Shown: positions 49,114-56,987 of the stretch, piece by piece
How positions within the stretch are numbered: position 1 is the first letter of the stretch
How the letters are laid out: the number at the start of each line of letters is the position of its first letter
Source of the DNA: a virus
Length of the DNA stretch: 64,000 nucleotides
IMG/VR virus record: IMGVR_UViG_3300029319_000010
Coordinates: 1 to 64,000 of that record
Strand: one strand, 5' to 3'
The notes under the pieces: generated by a model
What the model saw: only the letters and a program-made list of their open reading frames with translations
Database searches by the model: none
Told to the model about the DNA's origin: nothing
Program-made: the position numbers and the translations under genes

Positions 49114-51305
49114 TATTTTATATTTTTAAATGCTGATTTCTTAAATTTTTTACCTCCTAATCTGCGTTTGTTACGCCCTAAATTTCTAAAAGGACTACTA
49201 GATAATTTATACAAATTTTTAGACTTTTCCAAGCTATCTGCTGACTTATCCTTTTCTCTGTGCTTTAAATAACCTCTATTAGACTGTTGTATTTTTGCAA
49301 ATGCTATCAATGCAGAAAAAGCTACAAGTCTATCCACGTTAAGACCAGGGTAATACTGTCTCATTTCTATTAGTAACATTTTGTCTGGTATTCTTGATAC
49401 TCCTAACGTTTGTCCTATAACATTTCCATTAACATCTAGATCTTCATCAATAACCTCTCTTATATACTCTATAGCATAAGATATTAAATGACTTTTAAAT
49501 AATGTTCCAGTATTTTTCCAACCATATTCTTGAAATACATTCTTATTTGATCCTAGATCTTTTAAAAATAAAATTTGTTGTTTTGGTACTAGATATTTTT
49601 GTTTCTTTCTAGCTATCATATGTTGAATAAACAATGATATATTATTCTCAACTATAGTCCATGCCTTATACCATTCTATTATAAGCTCTAGTTGTTCATG
49701 TGTTTTATTTATATCATCATATCTACCACACCAAGATGCTACTATCTTATCTTTTTCTATAAATGTTTCAGGTCCATCCGGTGTATTTCTTGTAACCTCA
49801 ACAGCATTCTTATAAACAAATATACTACATAAAGAATCTGATGTTGTTGTTTTACCTTCTGATACAGGGTCAATAGATGCATAATACATCATAAACTTTG
49901 GATTCTTTACAGGTCTTTCCCATACAACTATAGATCCGGTTTTATCTTCTAATTTTTTCTTAACAGGAAATGTAGTTATAGGTAATTTGTTTGTCTTGCT
50001 AGCTTTTATACCATCTTGATCACGTTCTAACTTTATAAACTCATATGCATATTTTTTTTCTTCTATACTTCTTATTTGTTTTTCTAGTATGCTTTGTGGA
50101 AATACAGCTTCTTTTCTATAAGCAAATGCTTCTGCAATATTTATTGGTTTTTGTGATATACGCAATTGATACTGTTCTGGTGCTAAATCTTTTTTCCATT
50201 CATTTCTTTCTTCAACAATAGCTGTAAGAGCTTCTTGTATCATAGAATTGCCGTATTTATCAATAAAGGGCGGCATAGACCATTGTTCTGGTATAAAAAG
50301 ACCTGCAATACCAATACCTCCCTTTTCATCCATTAGATCTGTTTCTACAGCAAATATATCATTTGCCTGTGGATTAAGTATCATTTCTTTTAATGGGTTG
50401 CATTGATCAAGATCACCCACTGATCCTGCAGCAATAAACATACCTGTAGTCATCATACCTGAAGACATTGCTGGTCTAATGTACTCATATGTTTGATCCA
50501 TCTTTGGTGCAATACCAGCCTCTTCATGAAAAAAATAAGTACAAGGTCCACCTACACCTGTTGTAGCATTCTTTTCAAAAGATGCTCCTTGTATTTTAGA
50601 CATAAGTCCTTTATTTGTTTTTCTATTATTTATTCTAACTTCTATCTTTTGCTCCCATAATAATACTTTCTCAGGTGTACATGGTCTATACCATGCAGTA
50701 TGTTCATTAAGAAATGTCTTATATTCATCTAAAAACTTCCAAGAACCTTTATCATTAATATAATCTTTTAGTGATGCTCCCATCTTACATATAGATCCTT
50801 CTTCAAACCAAAATTGATTTATAAGTTTAGCCATATGAAAATATGATGATGCTATCTGTCTTTTCTTTAGAATAGCTGCATGTTTATAATTAAGTTCTGC
50901 TAGAAGCTCATATATAGCCATATGATATTGTGCATCTCTTACTTTAGCAAAGCCATACTTCTTTTCCTCTTTATCAAATATTGGTAAAAAGTTTAACCAC
51001 ATATAGTAGTCTCTTGTTAGATACCATGTTTCCTTTTTTCCTACGTAAATTACACCATCTCTACACTTTTTCTTTTGATCATTCCAATAATTTATAAAAT
51101 CTTTAGATCTAAATGGTTTATCACAATAATATCCTTGCTCATTAAAAATCTTAGCCTCTTTATTAAAGAGATATGCAGTTTTATCAAAATTATATTGACC
51201 TGGCTCTTTAAATAAAACTACTACAAACTTTTTAAACTCATCTTGTGTCTTAAAATCTGTAGTAGTCCACTTATTATCTTTATATGTAGGTATAGATTTA
51301 TACAT
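49113..51305 (-). CDS. terL: Terminase large subunit, 730 aa
   Basis: The N-terminal ATPase part has a nucleotide-binding loop that departs from the usual GxxxxGK[ST]: 'ILKKRQIASSYFHMAKLI' near residue 145, as in other divergent phage terminases. A Walker B-like 'TYFFHEEAG' (about 257) follows. The C-terminal RNase H-like nuclease begins with 'MYYASIDPVSEGKTTTSDSL' (about 475); later acidic residues include 'FLKDLGSNKN' and 'NVDRLVAFSALIAF' near 675. The enzyme powers DNA translocation into the head through the portal and cuts the genome. It overlaps the GroES-like gene by 8 bases and is followed by the mini-gene and the portal. Confidence 0.88.
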   Translation of the reverse strand: MYKSIPTYKDNKWTTTDFKTQDEFKKFVVVLFKEPGQYNFDKTAYLFNKEAKIFNEQGYYCDKPFRSKDFINYWNDQKKKCRDGVIYVGKKETWYLTRDYYMWLNFLPIFDKEEKKYGFAKVRDAQYHMAIYELLAELNYKHAAILKKRQIASSYFHMAKLINQFWFEEGSICKMGASLKDYINDKGSWKFLDEYKTFLNEHTAWYRPCTPEKVLLWEQKIEVRINNRKTNKGLMSKIQGASFEKNATTGVGGPCTYFFHEEAGIAPKMDQTYEYIRPAMSSGMMTTGMFIAAGSVGDLDQCNPLKEMILNPQANDIFAVETDLMDEKGGIGIAGLFIPEQWSMPPFIDKYGNSMIQEALTAIVEERNEWKKDLAPEQYQLRISQKPINIAEAFAYRKEAVFPQSILEKQIRSIEEKKYAYEFIKLERDQDGIKASKTNKLPITTFPVKKKLEDKTGSIVVWERPVKNPKFMMYYASIDPVSEGKTTTSDSLCSIFVYKNAVEVTRNTPDGPETFIEKDKIVASWCGRYDDINKTHEQLELIIEWYKAWTIVENNISLFIQHMIARKKQKYLVPKQQILFLKDLGSNKNVFQEYGWKNTGTLFKSHLISYAIEYIREVIDEDLDVNGNVIGQTLGVSRIPDKMLLIEMRQYYPGLNVDRLVAFSALIAFAKIQQSNRGYLKHREKDKSADSLEKSKNLYKLSSSPFRNLGRNKRRLGGKKFKKSAFKNIK

Positions 51306-51567
51306 CCTCTATAGCCCAAATATCTTGTTGCTTTAATAGAATATGTTCATCTCCCATATGAGATACTTTTACAGGTTGAATAAATTGATTAAATAGAACA
51401 ACTTCACCTTCATGTATACCTTTAACATCATCTCCAATTGCTACAACTGTTCCTTTGTCTTCTGACTCTTGTGCTGTTTCTGGTATATAAATACCACTAC
51501 TTGTTTTTTCTTCAGCTTTGTGTCTTATAATTAGGAGCCTGTCTCCTACTGGTCTTATACTTTTCAT
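51298..51567 (-). CDS. groES: GroES-family co-chaperonin, 89 aa
   Basis: The protein has the whole GroES pattern: 'IRPVGDRLLIIR' at the start, a mobile-loop region 'EEKTSSGIYIPETAQESEDK', 'GTVVAIGDDVKGIHEGEVVL' and the closing 'LLKQQDIWAIEDV'. The ATG at 51567 begins directly at the fold; an upstream in-frame ATG would overlap the preceding gene. GroES caps the GroEL folding chamber; phage versions such as T4 gp31 help host GroEL fold the large capsid protein. Its place directly upstream of terminase and the head genes fits a role in folding virion proteins. Confidence 0.88.
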   Translation of the reverse strand: MKSIRPVGDRLLIIRHKAEEKTSSGIYIPETAQESEDKGTVVAIGDDVKGIHEGEVVLFNQFIQPVKVSHMGDEHILLKQQDIWAIEDV

Positions 51568-51577
51568 AGTTTTAAAT

Positions 51578-52096
51578 TTATAATTGATCATATGCTAACC
51601 CTTGTCCACCGCGGACAGAGCTTTTTTGTTCATCTTTCATATCATTATATGCTCCTTTAAATGACTGTCTTATTTGGTCAAATTTAGCAGCAGTATTAAC
51701 TAAAGATGTTAAATTACCGTCTCTACCATGTTCTATAGATGTAGTTTCCATATATCTTGCTAATCTATCTAACATTGTCTTAATACCTTTATATGCTCTA
51801 TATGTAGGCGTTTGATATAATTCTTTACAAGTATCTAAACCATGTCTTATTGGACCATCCTCTGGTGAATCCTCTAAACCTATTTCTTCTATAATCATAT
51901 CTTCTTTTTCATGCTCAGGCATATTAAAAAATGGATTCATATCAGGATCAGGACATGTCATGTAAAATATATACTGATATATAGACAAATAAGTTTTAGG
52001 ATATTTATCCATAATAGTCTTTAGAGACTTTAATGTATAGCAGTGTTCAGTAGGAACAACTTTGCCATTTTGTATGTCAAATAATTTTATTAGCAT
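51578..52096 (-). CDS. Conserved protein next to terminase, 172 aa, function unknown
   Basis: The protein is acidic and helical, with 'LKSLKTIMDKYPKTYLSIYQ' near the N-terminus and 'FNMPEHEKEDMIIEEIGLED' in the middle. From memory similar proteins sit beside terminase genes in crAss-like phages. A small-terminase role is possible from position, but no DNA-binding motif is evident. It overlaps the end of the PD-(D/E)XK gene by 7 bases, and the GroES-like gene starts 10 bases after it, so all belong to one translationally coupled run. Confidence 0.55.
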   Translation of the reverse strand: MLIKLFDIQNGKVVPTEHCYTLKSLKTIMDKYPKTYLSIYQYIFYMTCPDPDMNPFFNMPEHEKEDMIIEEIGLEDSPEDGPIRHGLDTCKELYQTPTYRAYKGIKTMLDRLARYMETTSIEHGRDGNLTSLVNTAAKFDQIRQSFKGAYNDMKDEQKSSVRGGQGLAYDQL

Positions 52097-52923
52097 TGTG
52101 GATTATCTTTTAACCATTTAATTATACTTTGTACTTCATCTTTTAAATACTTTAATGTATATATTTTAATATCTTCTATTATAGGTTCACCTTGCTCATT
52201 CTTTTCTGTAATAGGATATCCATGTTCATTATCACCTATCTTTTTAAATTTTACATGTTGTATTTGTAATTTACCTATTTTTAGTTTAGGATTATGCTTT
52301 TTTATTATATAAGCATATAAACTTAACTGTAAATTATAATGATTAAGATTACAATCATCTAAATGACTTACAGGATTATACATTTTAGATGTTATACCTT
52401 CCCAGTTAGTAAATCCTTTTTCCTTTATTTCTTTATTAGTTTTATAATCAATAATATGTATTTGATTATTAACTATAGTTACTAAATCTGCTTGACCGCA
52501 TATACCTAAAGATTTAAGATAAACAAAATGTTCTGGATATACACCATCAGAAACTTTTTGATCCGGTGCAATCTTTGTACCGCTACCATCTACTATAGGT
52601 CTAACAATAGGAACAACTACCCCATCTCTTTCTATAGTTTTAAATTCACATAAGTTTTTTTCTCTTTGATCATGATACCAATTACCAAGTTCAATAGCTC
52701 TTTGAGATTCACCATCCCAAGCTGCTAGTATTTCTTTTGGTGTCATACCATGCCATTTAGATCTTTTGTTTTTAGATGATTTTTTTGCTTGTGCCTCAGC
52801 ATCAAACTTAGGTTTAAATAAACCAACAAAAGATGTAACACTAGTCCATTTAATAGCATCTTTTGAAAGATCTTCATTTAAACTTTCATATATGTGACCA
52901 TCCTCTTTAAATATTACTGTCAT
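52090..52923 (-). CDS. PD-(D/E)XK nuclease, RecB/Cas4-like, 277 aa
   Basis: The nuclease core is visible as 'GICGQADLVTIVNNQIHIID' followed by 'YKTNK' (about 140-162), where the Asp of 'GQADLV' and the Asp and Lys of 'IDYKT' are the metal-binding and catalytic residues, and 'YNLQLSLYAYIIKK' (about 195) is the trailing helix with the Gln-x3-Tyr pattern of the RecB family. The N-terminal 90 residues include 'SVTSFVGLFKPKFD', often seen in this family. Likely a DNA exonuclease or endonuclease for genome processing or host-DNA breakdown. It overlaps genes on both sides. Confidence 0.8.
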   Translation of the reverse strand: MTVIFKEDGHIYESLNEDLSKDAIKWTSVTSFVGLFKPKFDAEAQAKKSSKNKRSKWHGMTPKEILAAWDGESQRAIELGNWYHDQREKNLCEFKTIERDGVVVPIVRPIVDGSGTKIAPDQKVSDGVYPEHFVYLKSLGICGQADLVTIVNNQIHIIDYKTNKEIKEKGFTNWEGITSKMYNPVSHLDDCNLNHYNLQLSLYAYIIKKHNPKLKIGKLQIQHVKFKKIGDNEHGYPITEKNEQGEPIIEDIKIYTLKYLKDEVQSIIKWLKDNPQC

Positions 52924-53299
52924 CTTCTCTAAGTTTTAAATTTTTACTCATTTGTTTTATTTTTTCATCATGCTCCTTTTTTTCATCTGCAATTATTTGT
53001 TGTTTAAGTAAATTTTCTATTGCACCTGGCATTACTGCTTTCCATCTACCTTTTGGACATGCTGATGATAAAGCTCTTAATTTTAAACTTAAACTGCATC
53101 CACAATCAGAACAACAGGGCTGTGTTCCATTAACAGCACATGCTTTACCTGTCTTATCTAATAAAGGACATATTTTACATTCTAGCCATCTTAATTTAGC
53201 TACAGCTTCTACATCATCTTTTTTAAATACTTTATTCTTTACACCTTCAGTAATTTGTTTTATATTTCCTAATGCACCTAATAATTTACTTATTCTCAT
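52907..53299 (-). CDS. Cys-rich, probably zinc-binding protein, 130 aa
   Basis: Residues about 35-80 contain 'CKICPLLDKTGKACAVNGTQ', then 'PCCSDCGCSLSLKLRALSSA' and 'CPKGRW', giving at least nine Cys in a spacing suited to one or two zinc sites. The ends are Lys-rich and helical. From memory this Cys-rich module recurs as small proteins in the packaging region of Bacteroidota phages, sometimes with the 'CP-x-GRW' ending. It overlaps the HU-like gene and the nuclease gene. Likely nucleic-acid binding; the target is not evident. Confidence 0.6.
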   Translation of the reverse strand: MRISKLLGALGNIKQITEGVKNKVFKKDDVEAVAKLRWLECKICPLLDKTGKACAVNGTQPCCSDCGCSLSLKLRALSSACPKGRWKAVMPGAIENLLKQQIIADEKKEHDEKIKQMSKNLKLREDDSNI

Positions 53300-53645
53300 T
53301 TTTAAAATCCTTTTTTTGTTGTATTTTTTTATTTAATTCAAGAAGAGCTTTTTCCATTTGTTCTAACTTATTTTTTACAGCTACAGACTTTTCATAACCT
53401 TTGTATGTAGTCTTTTGCAAATTACCTAATATATCTTTATTTCTCTTAATTGCTTTTTCAAGTTTAGTTTTGCGTAAACTAAATGTGCCTAGATTAGGTA
53501 ATATAATTTTACTTGATGTTAGATTAGATAAATTATCTCTAAACTTCTCATAGAAAAAATATACTAAATCTGCAACTACATCTTTATGTACATCTGCTTT
53601 TTCTGCTACTTCTTTATAAAATTGTTTACTCTTCTTGGGATTCAA
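53286..53645 (-). CDS. HU/IHF-like DNA-bending protein, 119 aa
   Basis: Residues 1-75 match the HU/IHF fold: 'FYKEVAEKADVHKDVVADLV' (two helices), 'FYEKFRDNLSNLTSSKIILP', then 'NLGTFSLRKTKLEKAIKR', the equivalent of the 'G-x-GTF' turn before the DNA-binding arm. The arm is shortened, and a helical Lys/Glu tail of about 40 residues is added. IHF-like genes are a hallmark near the packaging genes of crAss-like phages. The likely role is bending phage DNA in replication, packaging or late transcription. It overlaps its neighbours by 14 and 20 bases. Confidence 0.72.
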   Translation of the reverse strand: MNPKKSKQFYKEVAEKADVHKDVVADLVYFFYEKFRDNLSNLTSSKIILPNLGTFSLRKTKLEKAIKRNKDILGNLQKTTYKGYEKSVAVKNKLEQMEKALLELNKKIQQKKDFKNENK

Positions 53646-53997
53646 AACTTAATATTTTATAATCTAATAAGATTGTTTCTTCTGTTTGTATATTCATAAT
53701 AGGATTTATCTTTATAATCTTCTTATTCTTACCTTCTTTTACTATTAAGTTTTTCTTTTCTGCTTTTGATAAAGCATTTCTACATGATTGTGAACTTTTA
53801 AAAATACCACTGCTAGATATATGCTCACAAAATTTAGTTAATTCAATAGAATCAAGTTTAGATAACTCTAATAAACAATTAAGATCTGACAAACTTATTT
53901 GTATATTATTTAAAAAGCAATAAGTAAGGATCTGATATTTTATTACCATATCCTTACTCATTCTTACTTTCTTGTCAACTTTATTAACTATAGCCAT
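53626..53997 (-). CDS. Winged-helix-like small protein, 123 aa
   Basis: The sequence suggests a helix-rich DNA-binding domain: 'MSKDMVIKYQILTYCFLNNI', then 'LTKFCEHISSSGIFKSSQSC', 'RNALSKAEKKNLIVKEGKNK', where the last strand-like segment reads as a wing. Proteins of this layout next to the HU-like gene are found, from memory, in crAss-like packaging regions; a transcription-regulator or small-terminase role is possible. It overlaps the endolysin-like gene upstream and the HU-like gene downstream. No specific family is claimed. Confidence 0.5.
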   Translation of the reverse strand: MAIVNKVDKKVRMSKDMVIKYQILTYCFLNNIQISLSDLNCLLELSKLDSIELTKFCEHISSSGIFKSSQSCRNALSKAEKKNLIVKEGKNKKIIKINPIMNIQTEETILLDYKILSFESQEE

Positions 53998-54605
53998 GAA
54001 GTAACAATATCTTTACTATCTAGTAATGTATATGTAAAATTATTATTCCATGTATCTCTAGCTTTTCTACATATTTTCATAAATAATCTCCAATCATCAT
54101 TAGAAGCTATCACTTGACAACCTGCTGACCATTTATCTACTTGACTAGATTTTTTACCAGCATATTTAGTTGCTCTATGAATGTTAATACCAAAAAGCCC
54201 TGTTTGCGTATTATTATCATCTAGATCATAATTATTATCCCTATTATTATCTCTATAGACTGTCATAGGGTTTTGCTGACCAAGAGCTTCATATCTACCT
54301 TGATGTTTTCTAATCTTATGACTATGCCTATATTGACCTGGTTTTAGTACAGCAACTCCTTCTTTTCTCATTATGTTCTCAACCCAATGAGTACCTGGAT
54401 CTGTTGTACAATCAAATGTATGAAATTTCCATATGCCATTTTCTTTGTAAGACAAAGTCATTAAATCATCAAATCTATTTGTAACTTTAAAACCTGTTGA
54501 AGAGTTTCTGATCCCAATTACGTTAAGATTATATTCACCTCTTGTGAAGTACTTATATTCTTTTTGTTTCATAGTCTCTTCTATTTGTTCTCTAGTATAT
54601 TTCAT
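53988..54605 (-). CDS. Putative endolysin with L,D-transpeptidase (YkuD)-like active site, 205 aa
   Basis: Residues about 138-165 read 'GINIHRATKYAGKKSSQVDK' and then 'WSAGCQVI'. A His followed some 17 residues later by [ST]-x-GC is the signature of the YkuD-type L,D-transpeptidase fold, where the Cys is catalytic. The N-terminal half looks soluble, with no signal peptide, and contains 'FDCTTDPGTHWVENIM'. In phages such proteins are placed with peptidoglycan-acting lysis enzymes. A holin-like gene lies 440 bases upstream in transcription order, which supports a lysis role, but no enzymatic activity is shown by sequence alone. Confidence 0.6.
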   Translation of the reverse strand: MKYTREQIEETMKQKEYKYFTRGEYNLNVIGIRNSSTGFKVTNRFDDLMTLSYKENGIWKFHTFDCTTDPGTHWVENIMRKEGVAVLKPGQYRHSHKIRKHQGRYEALGQQNPMTVYRDNNRDNNYDLDDNNTQTGLFGINIHRATKYAGKKSSQVDKWSAGCQVIASNDDWRLFMKICRKARDTWNNNFTYTLLDSKDIVTSWL

Positions 54606-54970
54606 GATTTTGCACGTTTTAAAGATCTTTTCATATCTTTCTTAATAGATTCTGCCATTTCCTTTCCGGATTTAGCAGCAGATTCAACAGAACTAAGATC
54701 TGGTTTTACATTCGTAGTTGGAGAAGGTGTGGAAGGTGCAGCAGGCATATCATCATTACCTGGACCTGCCATACTTTGAGCAATAAACATTTGTGCCTGT
54801 AATCTTTCAGCACGTGTTTTTTCTATATCTCTTAAGAGACCTTCATATTCTAACTGAGTTTTAAGAGATGGAATTGTGCTTTTATAATAAGCATGAATCT
54901 CTTTTCTTTTCTTTTCCATTTCCTCCTTAGACATTTCTGCAGGATTTGGAATATTGGTTTCATTTGCCAT
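54602..54970 (-). CDS. Conserved helical protein of unknown function, 122 aa
   Basis: A charged helical region ('MSKEEMEKKRKEIHAYYKST', then 'LEYEGLLRDIEKTRAERLQA') is followed by a Pro/Ser/Ala-rich linker ('MPAAPSTPSPTTNVKP') and a Lys-rich C-terminus ('KKDMKRSLKRAKS'). There is no signal or membrane segment. The stop overlaps the endolysin-like start by four bases (ATGA type), so the two are translationally coupled. The composition suggests a small virion or accessory protein; I do not recognise it. Confidence 0.5.
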   Translation of the reverse strand: MANETNIPNPAEMSKEEMEKKRKEIHAYYKSTIPSLKTQLEYEGLLRDIEKTRAERLQAQMFIAQSMAGPGNDDMPAAPSTPSPTTNVKPDLSSVESAAKSGKEMAESIKKDMKRSLKRAKS

Positions 54971-55045
54971 GTTAAAAAAATTTTAATTAATAATAAGGCA
55001 AATATAAACAAATAAAATTTAAATCAAAAAAGTTTAGGATATTTT

Positions 55046-55261
55046 TTATTTTCCTTTAATTTTTTCAAATGAACTTATACCAAAGCTACCTAATGTAACA
55101 ATAACAAATGAGTTATATATAACTTCGTTTATAACTAGTTCCATACCACACCATCCTGTAATTAGATCACATATAGCAAATATTACCATTAAAATAAATG
55201 ATGCAAAGCCAACTATAGCTTTTTCATTTATATCATTTTCATCTTTAAATAATTTCCACAT
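55046..55261 (-). CDS. Holin-like membrane protein, 71 aa
   Basis: Two hydrophobic segments span about residues 16-35 ('AIVGFASFILMVIFAICDLI') and 40-60 ('IYNSFVIVTLGSFGISSFEK' at its end), joined by a short loop and ending in a basic 'SFEKIKGK' tail. Size, hairpin topology and the neighbouring endolysin-like gene fit a small holin that permeabilises the inner membrane at the end of infection. A role in the membrane other than lysis cannot be excluded. It precedes the A/T-rich 75-base gap before the 122-residue gene. Confidence 0.6.
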   Translation of the reverse strand: MWKLFKDENDINEKAIVGFASFILMVIFAICDLITGWCGMELVINEVIYNSFVIVTLGSFGISSFEKIKGK

Positions 55262-55264
55262 AAC

Positions 55265-55600
55265 TTAACATTTCCATTTTTTTCTTGCAAGACATGCTCT
55301 TTTCTTAGGAGTTTTCCTGCAATCTATATTAAACTTTTTAATTTGACCTAAATTTCTTGCACAGAAAGATCTTTTACGCGGCCCTCCTCCTGGTTGAGGT
55401 GGTTTTAAATTAGATCCTGTTTTACGGTTAATCATCTTACGGCCTTTAGCTGTAAGTCCCCCTGATTTACTTTTACAACCATTTTTAATTGTACAGCCTG
55501 CCATACCACCTTTTTTGAATGATTCATACATTCCTGGTACTTTTCTGTTTCTATCATCATATATTGGGGCAACATCTGTCCCTGCTAATATTTGACTCAT
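55265..55600 (-). CDS. Small basic protein with 'GGLTAKGRKMINRKTGSNLK' signature, 111 aa
   Basis: I start at the ATG at 55600 ('MSQILAGTDVAPIYDDRNRK'), which lies just before the stop of the 70-residue gene and begins at a recognisable domain; the longer upstream frame would cross that gene. The signature 'GLTAKGRKMINRKTGSNLKP' with 'GPRKRSFCARN' is, from memory, shared with small proteins in marine phages and some large DNA viruses. It has a 'KKGG' motif and many Cys. Very basic, so DNA or RNA contact is plausible. Function unknown. Confidence 0.62.
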   Translation of the reverse strand: MSQILAGTDVAPIYDDRNRKVPGMYESFKKGGMAGCTIKNGCKSKSGGLTAKGRKMINRKTGSNLKPPQPGGGPRKRSFCARNLGQIKKFNIDCRKTPKKRACLARKKWKC

Positions 55601-55601
55601 T

Positions 55602-55814
55602 TTATTTCTTTTTATTTTTTTTCCAACTAATTCTTTTTTTACTGGTTTTTTTTCTAGCCGCAGATGTACATTGTGCTTTAGTAGGTCTACAAGCAGGATA
55701 TGGTCTTTTAGAATCAGTTCTAGACTTTCTTCCACAAGGCTTTCCAGTCTTACAATCTATCCAACCTTTACCCTGGTTTCTACTAAACCATTTACGTAAA
55801 CCTTCTTTAGCCAT
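55602..55814 (-). CDS. Small basic Cys-containing protein, 70 aa
   Basis: It contains 'GWIDCKTGKPCGRKSRTDSK' and 'RPYPACRPTKAQC', a short motif family that, from memory, also occurs in marine phages and large DNA viruses. The C-terminus is Lys-rich ('KKTSKKRISWKKNKKK'). The start overlaps the stop of the 68-residue gene as TAATG, and its stop is 2 bases from the next start, so it is part of a translationally coupled cluster of basic mini-proteins. A nucleic-acid-binding or virion role is only a guess. Confidence 0.6.
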   Translation of the reverse strand: MAKEGLRKWFSRNQGKGWIDCKTGKPCGRKSRTDSKRPYPACRPTKAQCTSAARKKTSKKRISWKKNKKK

Positions 55815-56020
55815 TATTTTTTCTTTTTCTTCTTTTTAGAATTACCCCAATTAGCAGCACCTACCTTTCTACACTTTACTAAAGCTCCTGATCCATAAGC
55901 AGATGGCCAGGTACCTCCATTTCTAGTATATCTTGCTTTTACTTTATAATAGCATGCATCTTTTTTACTACCACCTTTTTTATATTCTTTATCTTCTTTA
56001 ACTTTTTTTAATACTGACAT
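55814..56020 (-). CDS. Small basic protein, 68 aa
   Basis: I start at the ATG at 56020 ('MSVLKKVKEDKEYKKGGSKK') because it lies 5 bases after the preceding stop; the longer frame would overlap that gene by about 50 bases. It contains 'YYKVKARYTRNGGTWPSAYG' and 'SGALVKCRKVGAANWG', which, from memory, resembles a small conserved family that often occurs with the 'GWIDC' type protein next door. The poly-Lys tail is extreme. Function unknown; nucleic-acid binding is plausible from charge. Confidence 0.6.
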   Translation of the reverse strand: MSVLKKVKEDKEYKKGGSKKDACYYKVKARYTRNGGTWPSAYGSGALVKCRKVGAANWGNSKKKKKKK

Positions 56021-56024
56021 CTTT

Positions 56025-56258
56025 TTATTTTTTACTATGTAATTTCTGTACTTTAAATTTAGCAACAAGTGATGCACCTTTATGTGGTTTAAACTTGCCT
56101 GTATGCTTCATTAATTTATATCCAGATCCACTTTTCATCCAGTGAAAGCCAGCAGGAGCCTTTACAGACTTCATACTAGTAGATCCACCTTTTTTATAAA
56201 CACTCTTAGGCATTTTAGCATTTGACTTTGTAACTTTTCTTTTATTTAAATGTCCCAT
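56025..56258 (-). CDS. Small basic protein, 77 aa
   Basis: The protein is almost entirely Lys/Ser/Gly-rich: 'MPKSVYKKGGSTSMKSVKAP', 'AGFHWMKSGSGYKLMKHTGK' and 'FKPHKGASLVAKFKVQKLHS'. The central 'GFHWM-K-SGSGYKLM' looks like a small folded unit. It carries a 'YKKGG' motif shared with its neighbours. It is closely packed between the 114-residue and 68-residue genes. I do not recognise it; composition suggests DNA or RNA binding or a virion core protein. Confidence 0.5.
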   Translation of the reverse strand: MGHLNKRKVTKSNAKMPKSVYKKGGSTSMKSVKAPAGFHWMKSGSGYKLMKHTGKFKPHKGASLVAKFKVQKLHSKK

Positions 56259-56260
56259 AA

Positions 56261-56605
56261 TTAAAACGGTATTGTTATTGTTAAACTTCCTGAACCTTTA
56301 CCTATATTTAAACTACCCCATATACACATTCCATATTTGCAAAACCCCCTTGATGGTGGTTGTGTGCATTGACAATTAGGTAGATTTAATCTAGGATCAC
56401 CAGTTCCACCTACTTGTTCTGTAAATTTAATTTGTGCAGCTAAAAAACTTCTTAATTCAGCTAGTGTTAATTTATCTTCTTTTAATTGTCTAGCTCCTGC
56501 TTCTCCTCTTCTTCTTGCTATAGTATTAAATATAAATTCAGATGTATCTATAAGGGTATCACTATCTACAATGATTTCATGATATGTTTTTACTTGATCA
56601 TTCAT
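56261..56605 (-). CDS. Conserved protein of unknown function, 114 aa
   Basis: I start at the ATG at 56605 ('MNDQVKTYHEIIVDSDTLID'), 2 bases before the end of the nuclease gene at 56607; the longer frame has no support. The first 70 residues are helical and charged; the rest has a Cys-rich patch ('PNCQCTQPPSRGFCKYGMCI') and a Gly/Ser-rich end ('GKGSGSLTITIPF'). It lies in the cluster of small basic genes after the nuclease. No family or function recognised. Confidence 0.5.
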   Translation of the reverse strand: MNDQVKTYHEIIVDSDTLIDTSEFIFNTIARRRGEAGARQLKEDKLTLAELRSFLAAQIKFTEQVGGTGDPRLNLPNCQCTQPPSRGFCKYGMCIWGSLNIGKGSGSLTITIPF

Positions 56606-56606
56606 T

Positions 56607-56987
56607 TTAAAAAGTTTTACGTTTACCACCGTCATACTCCACGGCATAACCTTCTTTTACAAGACAATCATTTACACAAACTTTAGTTATTGTGTCTTTG
56701 CCTGCTATTTTATCTATATGTAATCTACCAAGAACTCTACCATATTTACCCAGCTCTTGTGATTCTAACTCAAAACAATTAGCCGCACCATCTAACATAT
56801 CTGTTAGCCTTTCTTTTGCAGCCAAACCTAATTTCTTTTCAACTTTATTTCTTGTTCTAGATTCTGGTGCATTAATACCAGCAAGTCTAATCCTTTTTTT
56901 AACGTGTACACCAAACCCTAGATCTATCATTGCATCTATTGTATCACCATCAACTACCTTTACACACTTTGCATTATAGTTATACAT
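56607..56987 (-). CDS. Thermonuclease-like (SNase) nuclease, 126 aa
   Basis: The start at 56987 gives 'MYNYNAKCVKVVDGDTIDAM', then 'KKRIRLAGINAPESRTRNKV', 'GKYGRVLGRLHIDK': the Asp of 'VVDGDT', the Arg of 'IRLAGINAPE' and the second Asp/Glu and Arg positions match the staphylococcal nuclease active site. These are Ca2+-dependent nucleases that hydrolyse DNA or RNA. Phages use them to degrade host DNA or to process nucleic acid. The start lies 8 bases inside the end of the 103-residue gene, so the pair is coupled. No signal peptide is present. Confidence 0.8.
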   Translation of the reverse strand: MYNYNAKCVKVVDGDTIDAMIDLGFGVHVKKRIRLAGINAPESRTRNKVEKKLGLAAKERLTDMLDGAANCFELESQELGKYGRVLGRLHIDKIAGKDTITKVCVNDCLVKEGYAVEYDGGKRKTF

